64,000 nt of DNA from contig NZ_JAIVLH010000009.1 in the NCBI RefSeq assembly GCF_020524345.1, forward strand, positions 124,001 to 188,000, read 5' to 3'. Position numbers and translations under genes: made by a program. This stretch comes from Metabacillus niabensis. GTDB lineage: Bacteria > Bacillota > Bacilli > Bacillales > Bacillaceae. Under the pieces are notes generated by a model, which was not told the origin of the DNA, ran no database searches, and worked only from the letters and a program-made list of their open reading frames with translations. Below are positions 58,487 to 64,000 of the stretch, piece after piece (position 1 is the first letter of the stretch; the number at the start of each line of letters is the position of its first letter).

Positions 58487-58564
58487 AGTGTTTAATACAT
58501 AATAATAAGAGGATTATTTACGTAAATTCCCTTTTAGTCAATATCACAGCAATTTGTCGATTTA

Positions 58565-58573
58565 TGTTATAAT
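58565..58573 (+). promoter_or_regulatory. Candidate extended -10 promoter of mutSL
   Basis: TGTTATAAT (58565-58573): perfect -10 with upstream TG, no good -35. Start about 40 nt before mutS. Confidence 0.55.
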
Positions 58574-58620
58574 GGAATGTATGAAAAAATGCACGTTAAC
58601 TGTGGTATTGGAGGTTCAAC

Positions 58621-61218
58621 ATGGCTACTTATACGCCGATGATACAGCAATATTTAAAGATTAAGGCAGATTATGAAGATGCCTTTTTATTTTTTCGCTT
58701 AGGAGATTTTTATGAAATGTTCTTTCAAGATGCAATCTCTGCATCACAAGAACTAGAGATTACATTAACTAGTCGTGACGGTGGTGGTGAAGAAAGAATT
58801 CCAATGTGTGGAGTTCCTTACCATTCTGCACCAAACTATATAGAACAGCTTATATCAAAAGGATATAAGGTGGCAATTTGTGAGCAAACAGAGGATCCTA
58901 AACAGGCTAAGGGTGTAGTAAGAAGAGAAGTTGTCCAACTGATCACACCTGGAACTGTGATGGATGGAAAAGGCATTCAGGAAAAAGAGAATAACTATAT
59001 TGCTTCGATATCAGTTTTTGGAACTCAATTCGGGTTAGCTCTTAGTGATCTAACAACAGGCGAGAACCTGGTGGCACTCTGCATGAGCTTTGATGAACTA
59101 CTCAATGAAATATATTCTGTTGGTGCTAAAGAGATAGTCATGTCAAATGACTTACAGGAACAATGGAAAAAACAATTAATTGATCGATGCCAAGCAACCT
59201 TGTCCTATCAGTCCGAATCCTTAATTCATGACAATTTTAAACCATTAGTAAGGGATGTAAACGATGAACGGCTTGTTTCAACATTTGCAAAACTTATCAC
59301 GTACCTTGAACGGACTCAAAAGCGCAGTCTTGATCATTTACAAAATGTAAAAGTGTACTATCTTCAAGATGCAATGAAAATAGATTTGTTTTCAAAGCGA
59401 AATCTTGAATTAACTGAAACTATCCGCTCAAAAGGAAAAAAAGGTTCCCTTTTATGGCTCTTAGATGAAACAAAAACAGCGATGGGTGGCAGATTGTTAA
59501 AACAATGGGTAGACAAGCCTCTAGTTAGTCGAGAGCAGATAGAAGAACGGCTGAATATTGTTGATACTCTTATCGACCACTACTTTGAGAGAGAAGATTT
59601 AAGAGCATTGCTTAAAGAAGTATATGATCTTGAAAGATTAGCGGGACGAGTTGCGTTTGGTAATGTAAATGCCAGAGATTTAATACAGTTAAAAAAATCC
59701 TTGCAACAAGTTCCTTTCATTACGGAACTTTGTTCTGGATTACAAAATGAACACTTTGCTTTAAGAAAACTCGATGCTTGTAATGATTTAGCGATACTTC
59801 TTGAGGATAGTATTATTGATCATCCACCTCTTTCTATTAAAGAAGGTAATATCATTAAAGATGGATATCATCATCAATTGGATCAATATCGTGATGCCAG
59901 TCGTAATGGAAAAACATGGATTGCTCAATTAGAGCAGCAAGAGCGTCAAAAAACAGGAATTAAGTCATTAAAGATTGGTTATAACAAAGTATTTGGCTAT
60001 TATATCGAAGTAACACGAGCAAATCTTCATCTTTTGGAAGAGGGCCAATATGAAAGAAAACAAACTTTGTCAAATGCTGAGCGATTTATTACACCAGCAC
60101 TTAAGGAAAAAGAATCACTTATTTTAGAGGCTGAAGAAAAAATAGTAGAACTGGAATATCAACTATTTGTAGAAATTCGTGAGAATGTCAAGCAATTTAT
60201 TCCTAGATTACAAGAATTGGCTAAACGCTTAAGTGAACTAGATGTTTTACAATGTTTTGCTACAGTCAGTGAAAATCGTCATTATTGTAAGCCGATATTT
60301 TCAACTAATAACGAGTTATTTATAAAAGCTGGTCGTCATCCAGTTGTTGAAAAGGTGATGGACTCTCAAGAATATGTAGCAAATGATTGCTATTTCAGTC
60401 AGGAACGCCAAATGCTTCTCATAACAGGACCAAACATGTCAGGTAAGAGCACGTATATGCGTCAAGTTGCATTAACAGCGATATTAGCACAAATTGGATG
60501 TTATGTCCCTGCTTCTGAAGCAGTGCTACCGATTTTTGATCAAATCTTTACGAGAATAGGGGCAGCAGATGATCTCATTTCCGGTCAAAGTACATTTATG
60601 GTGGAAATGCTGGAAGCGAAAAATGCAATTGCCCATGCAACATCTCAAAGTTTAATCCTTTTTGATGAGATTGGAAGAGGCACATCGACCTATGATGGGA
60701 TGGCACTTGCCCAAGCAATTATTGAACATATTCATGAACATATTGGTGCAAAAACATTATTTTCAACACATTATCATGAGCTAACAATTCTTGAAACACA
60801 GTTAAGTTCATTAAAGAATATTCACGTAAAAGCGATTGAAGAAAATGGGAAAGTTGTTTTCCTTCACAAAATCGAAGAAGGTGCAGCTGATAAAAGCTAT
60901 GGTATTCATGTGGCTGAGCTTGCTGATCTTCCACCTTCACTCATACAGCGTGCAAAACAGATATTAACCGAATTAGAACAAGATCGCTCAGAAACAACAA
61001 CATTGCCAAAAATGAAAAAAGCAGTTATAAAAGAGGATTCTCTAACAGATTCACAGCTTTCTTTATTCCCTGATGAAAAAGTTGTACTGGTAAAAGAACC
61101 TGTTTTGTCTAAAAAGGAGAAATCAGTTCTTGACCTTTTAAAATCGATGAACCTGCTGGAGATGACACCTCTTGATGCAATGAATGAGCTTTATCAGTTA
61201 CAGAAAAAAATTAAATAG
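58621..61218 (+). CDS. mutS: DNA mismatch repair protein MutS
   Basis: Recognises mismatches and loops. 865 aa. Mismatch-binding Phe-x-Glu in GDFYEMFF (near residue 32), connector and lever domains, ATPase with Walker [10 protein letters not shown] near 604 and [14 protein letters not shown] near 681. The clamp-binding motif QLSLF lies near 814, shared with the PolC tail, which couples repair to the replisome. GGAGG precedes ATG 58621. mutL follows 38 nt later with no terminator between. Confidence 0.98.
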   Translation: MATYTPMIQQYLKIKADYEDAFLFFRLGDFYEMFFQDAISASQELEITLTSRDGGGEERIPMCGVPYHSAPNYIEQLISKGYKVAICEQTEDPKQAKGVVRREVVQLITPGTVMDGKGIQEKENNYIASISVFGTQFGLALSDLTTGENLVALCMSFDELLNEIYSVGAKEIVMSNDLQEQWKKQLIDRCQATLSYQSESLIHDNFKPLVRDVNDERLVSTFAKLITYLERTQKRSLDHLQNVKVYYLQDAMKIDLFSKRNLELTETIRSKGKKGSLLWLLDETKTAMGGRLLKQWVDKPLVSREQIEERLNIVDTLIDHYFEREDLRALLKEVYDLERLAGRVAFGNVNARDLIQLKKSLQQVPFITELCSGLQNEHFALRKLDACNDLAILLEDSIIDHPPLSIKEGNIIKDGYHHQLDQYRDASRNGKTWIAQLEQQERQKTGIKSLKIGYNKVFGYYIEVTRANLHLLEEGQYERKQTLSNAERFITPALKEKESLILEAEEKIVELEYQLFVEIRENVKQFIPRLQELAKRLSELDVLQCFATVSENRHYCKPIFSTNNELFIKAGRHPVVEKVMDSQEYVANDCYFSQERQMLLITGPNMSGKSTYMRQVALTAILAQIGCYVPASEAVLPIFDQIFTRIGAADDLISGQSTFMVEMLEAKNAIAHATSQSLILFDEIGRGTSTYDGMALAQAIIEHIHEHIGAKTLFSTHYHELTILETQLSSLKNIHVKAIEENGKVVFLHKIEEGAADKSYGIHVAELADLPPSLIQRAKQILTELEQDRSETTTLPKMKKAVIKEDSLTDSQLSLFPDEKVVLVKEPVLSKKEKSVLDLLKSMNLLEMTPLDAMNELYQLQKKIK

Positions 61219-61256
61219 TTTTAAAGAAACGATCATAATATAAAGGCGGTGAGAAC

Positions 61257-63158
61257 ATGGGGAAAATAATACGTCTTGACGATATGCTTTCAAACAAAAT
61301 CGCTGCCGGTGAAGTAGTAGAGCGACCTGCATCTGTTGTGAAAGAATTACTTGAAAATGCAATAGATGCAAATAGTACAATTGTTGAAATTGATATAGAA
61401 GAAGCTGGCTTAAGTAAAATACGAATTGTTGATAATGGAGACGGAATTGAGGCAGATGATTGTCTTAATGCTTTTCATCGTCATGCTACAAGTAAAATTA
61501 AAGATGAAAATGACCTGTTCCGTATAAGAACATTAGGTTTTAGGGGAGAGGCATTGCCTAGTATTGCCTCTGTTTCGTTATTGGAAATGAAGACAAGTAC
61601 AGGTGAAGGTGCTGGTACTCACCTTATTTTATCCGGCGGGAAAATTGAAAAACATGAGTCAACCTCAAGCAGAAAAGGAACGGATATCTCAGTAAGAAAT
61701 TTATTTTTTAATACACCTGCTAGACTAAAATATATGAAAACCGTACACACAGAGCTAGGAAACATTACAGATATCGTCAATCGAATTGCCCTTGCACATC
61801 CCGAGGTCTCCATTCGACTAGTTCATAATGGCAAGAAGCTTCTTCATACAACTGGGAATGGTGATGTTCGGCAAGTCTTATCTTCAATCTATGGCCTTTC
61901 AATAGCAAAAAAAATGAAAAAACTATCGTTGGAATCATTAGATTTTGAGATTAATGGCTTTTTAGCATTACCAGAAATGACTCGAGCTTCGAGAAATTAT
62001 ATTTCAACAATAATTAATGGTCGTTTTATTAAAAATTATCCATTAGTAAAAGCGATTCAACAAGGGTATCATACATTACTTCCCATTGGTCGTTTTCCTA
62101 TCGTTTTCTTAGAAATTAACATGGACCCGTTACTTGTAGATGTTAATGTGCATCCTTCAAAACTTGAAGTTCGACTCAGTAAGGAAGCGGAGTTAAATGA
62201 ATTAATTACAAATGGAATAAAGGATGTTTTTAAGCAGCAACAGCTTATTCCGTCAGTTGAAACTCCAAAAACAAAAGTAATAAAGCCAACAGATCATCAA
62301 CAACAATTCACATTTGAACATCATGCAGAAGCAGTGACGAGAACAGAGCCAAGGTTTTATGATACAGTGAAAAGTTCCTTTGTGAAAGAAACGACGAACA
62401 GCCAGCCCATCCAGGCAGAACCGTTATATCCATTGGATAATAGTGAAATGGAGCAAGACCATGATGAAAAAGAAACAGAAGCACATGAAAATGTTGAACA
62501 TGTTTCAGAGGTTGAGCCTACTCAGAATGTAGAGCCGGAAATAAATGAGGATGAAGTAGTTTTCGAGCAAGAAAATCGTGTTCCTCCTCTATACCCCATC
62601 GGTCAAATGCATGGAACGTATATATTAGCGCAAAATGATCAAGGTCTTTTCATCATTGATCAACATGCAGCACAAGAACGAATCAAGTATGAATTTTATC
62701 GTGAAAAAGTTGGTCAAATTCAGTCTGAGGTACAAGAGCTTTTAGTTCCATTAACATTTGAGTATTCGAATGATGAAGCGATGATTATTGAAGAACATTT
62801 AGAAACTTTATCTGGTGTTGGGATTTTCTTAGAACCATTTGGTCGTAATAGTTACATTGTCCGTTCACATCCACAATGGTTTCCAAAAGGTGAAGAAGCT
62901 GAAACAATTGAAGAGATCATACAACAAGTTCTTGATGAGAAAAAAATTAATATTAAAAAACTTAGAGAAGAAGCAGCCATTATGATGAGTTGCAAAGCCT
63001 CCATTAAGGCAAATCATCATTTGAGAAATGATGAGATTTTTGCTTTGTTGGAGACGTTAAGAAAGTCTACTGATCCATTTACATGTCCTCACGGCCGCCC
63101 GATTATTGTTCATTATTCTACTTATGAAATGGAAAAGATGTTTAAGCGTGTGATGTGA
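61257..63158 (+). CDS. mutL: DNA mismatch repair endonuclease MutL
   Basis: Acts after MutS; in Bacillus it nicks DNA itself. 633 aa. GHKL ATPase with [11 protein letters not shown] (about 28-38), DNGDGI and TLGFRGEAL; acidic linker (about 340-450); C-terminal endonuclease motif [12 protein letters not shown] near 468, clamp-binding QELLVP near 494, and zinc site motif CPHGRPI near 611. AAAGGCGGTGA precedes ATG 61257. Co-transcribed with mutS; terminator downstream. Confidence 0.98.
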   Translation: MGKIIRLDDMLSNKIAAGEVVERPASVVKELLENAIDANSTIVEIDIEEAGLSKIRIVDNGDGIEADDCLNAFHRHATSKIKDENDLFRIRTLGFRGEALPSIASVSLLEMKTSTGEGAGTHLILSGGKIEKHESTSSRKGTDISVRNLFFNTPARLKYMKTVHTELGNITDIVNRIALAHPEVSIRLVHNGKKLLHTTGNGDVRQVLSSIYGLSIAKKMKKLSLESLDFEINGFLALPEMTRASRNYISTIINGRFIKNYPLVKAIQQGYHTLLPIGRFPIVFLEINMDPLLVDVNVHPSKLEVRLSKEAELNELITNGIKDVFKQQQLIPSVETPKTKVIKPTDHQQQFTFEHHAEAVTRTEPRFYDTVKSSFVKETTNSQPIQAEPLYPLDNSEMEQDHDEKETEAHENVEHVSEVEPTQNVEPEINEDEVVFEQENRVPPLYPIGQMHGTYILAQNDQGLFIIDQHAAQERIKYEFYREKVGQIQSEVQELLVPLTFEYSNDEAMIIEEHLETLSGVGIFLEPFGRNSYIVRSHPQWFPKGEEAETIEEIIQQVLDEKKINIKKLREEAAIMMSCKASIKANHHLRNDEIFALLETLRKSTDPFTCPHGRPIIVHYSTYEMEKMFKRVM

Positions 63159-63163
63159 TTTAT

Positions 63164-63204
63164 AAAAGATAAGATCCTTGATATATAGGGGTTTTATCTT
63201 TTTT
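63164..63204 (+). terminator. Terminator after mutL
   Basis: AAAAGATAA (63164-63172) pairs with TTATCTTTT (63194-63202), with ATCC/GGGG-type pairing inside, then TT. It abuts the end of the - strand DUF3231 relic, so it may serve both directions. Confidence 0.78.
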
Positions 63205-63926
63205 AGTGTTTTCGCAAAGAGGTCAAATTTAAATAATATTCTTTTCCTTGTAGTTTTTTATAATCAATTGATTGAAATGGTTTTTCCATCCAGTTATTGC
63301 TAAATAACATGTTTTATTCCATTTGTCATATATTTTAATACCTCAGCTTTTAGAATCGTATACTCAAATGCATTATCACTTCTCATACTTGTAGCAATAC
63401 CAAGCCCAGTACCCCCTTTTGTAATAGAATGGAAAGGAGCTCTAATGCCAACATTAGTTTATTAGAAAAAGGTGCAATTGTACTATTTGTTATATTTGAA
63501 TCCCAAGGATACGGTGGCCATTAAATTTGTAATACGATTGTATAAGTCTGAACTTTCGGTAATAGTCGATAAGTGAAAAAATCTTTTATGGCCATACCAT
63601 TTATACTAGTTCCTTTTCGAGCAAAATGTTCTAGAAATCTTAGATAATATATATCCGAGAATAACTTAGGGACATTGTTGACTAAATCGGCTTTTGTGAA
63701 ACCAATGGGAATAGGAATTTTTTTCTTAATCAAAAATATTGTTAATAGTATTAATATGACTTTTAAAAAGAGGTTTCGAATGGATAATTAATTCTTCTGT
63801 TTCTTTTTCTTCAACTACTGATGAAAAAAATTCCATCGTACATTGGTTCATACTATCAAGACTAAATGAGCTCCATAAATTTGATAATTCAGATGAAGTT
63901 ATGTTAGGTGTATTTTTATCCTCCAA
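63203..63926 (-). pseudogene. Decayed DUF3231 gene (nonsense, frameshifts, internal deletion)
   Basis: Pieces of a DUF3231 protein are readable in order on the - strand. 63926-63726 gives TSSELSNLWSSFSLDSMNQC and on to INNIFD, then a TAA. A base-shift in a run of A (near 63717-63723) leads to IPIPIGFTKADLVNNVPKLF and on to DFFTY. Then YNRITNLM joins directly to PPYPWDSNITNSTIAPFSNK (63515-63433 region). Then, in other frames, GIATSMRSDNAFEYTILKAE and finally NNWMEKPFQSIDYKKL with a stop at 63203. Intact family members are about 330 aa, so roughly 120 codons of the middle are missing. The first codon is a TTG with no clear ribosome site. Family function is unknown; common in sporeformers. Confidence 0.8.
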
Positions 63927-64000
63927 CTAAGATTTTACATATTCCTTATATTTTCAAGAAAACAATAATAGTATAAATGTATAGCTTAAAACAAGAAAAA

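Overview
The window is one 64-kb stretch of an AT-rich Bacillaceae chromosome (Bacillus sensu lato). Every intact gene I support is on the + strand. Gene content and order match, from memory, the Bacillus subtilis arc from proS-polC through rimP-nusA-infB, pnp, spoVF, asd-dapG-dapA, spoIIIE, ymf, recA, rny, cotE and mutSL. Sporulation genes (ylxY, ymxH, dpaAB, spoIIIE, spoVS, cotE) show an endospore former. No rRNA, tRNA, CRISPR array, prophage or intact insertion sequence was seen.

Layout. 1-5.5 kb: the 3' part of proS, then polC. 5.5-13.4 kb: the translation/transcription operon rimP-nusA-rnpM-ylxQ-infB-ylxP-rbfA-truB-ribF, then rpsO. 13.5-18.4 kb: pnp, ylxY, mlpA, ymxH. 18.6-23.6 kb: dpaA-dpaB (dipicolinate synthase) and asd-dapG-dapA, which make the dipicolinate precursor and diaminopimelate. 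23.7-29.1 kb: RNase J2, a ClpP-like protease (tepA), ylzJ, spoIIIE. 29.4-35.3 kb: a GntR regulator and a nucleoside-type BMP ABC transporter. 35.4-42.3 kb: an MFS exporter, an M16 peptidase-like pair, ymfI, ymfJ, ymfK, rodZ. 42.4-45.6 kb: pgsA, cinA, recA. 46-49 kb: RNase Y, ymdB, spoVS. 49-55.1 kb: an accessory block (M19 dipeptidase, 2-oxoacid:ferredoxin oxidoreductase korAB, an unusual topoisomerase III) where B. subtilis, as I recall it, has tdh-kbl. 55.5-63.2 kb: miaB, ricA, cotE, mutS, mutL. 63.2-63.9 kb: the decayed remains of a DUF3231 gene on the - strand.

Most of the window is conserved core and I found no convincing new multi-gene system. The points worth a second look lie between genes. 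They include an orphan full-length Shine-Dalgarno sequence inside a hairpin ahead of the BMP lipoprotein, a ylxY ribosome site buried in a stem, and tandem hairpins ahead of rimP. Others are three similar long-armed inverted-repeat elements, sporulation promoters of uniform geometry (three sigma-K-like, one sigma-H), and the DUF3231 relic with a nonsense codon, frameshifts and a large internal deletion.

Many starts were moved inward from the longest reading frame to a codon at proper distance from a Shine-Dalgarno sequence; each entry says where. TTG starts are frequent (mlpA, dapG, nupO, ymfK, rodZ, dipeptidase).
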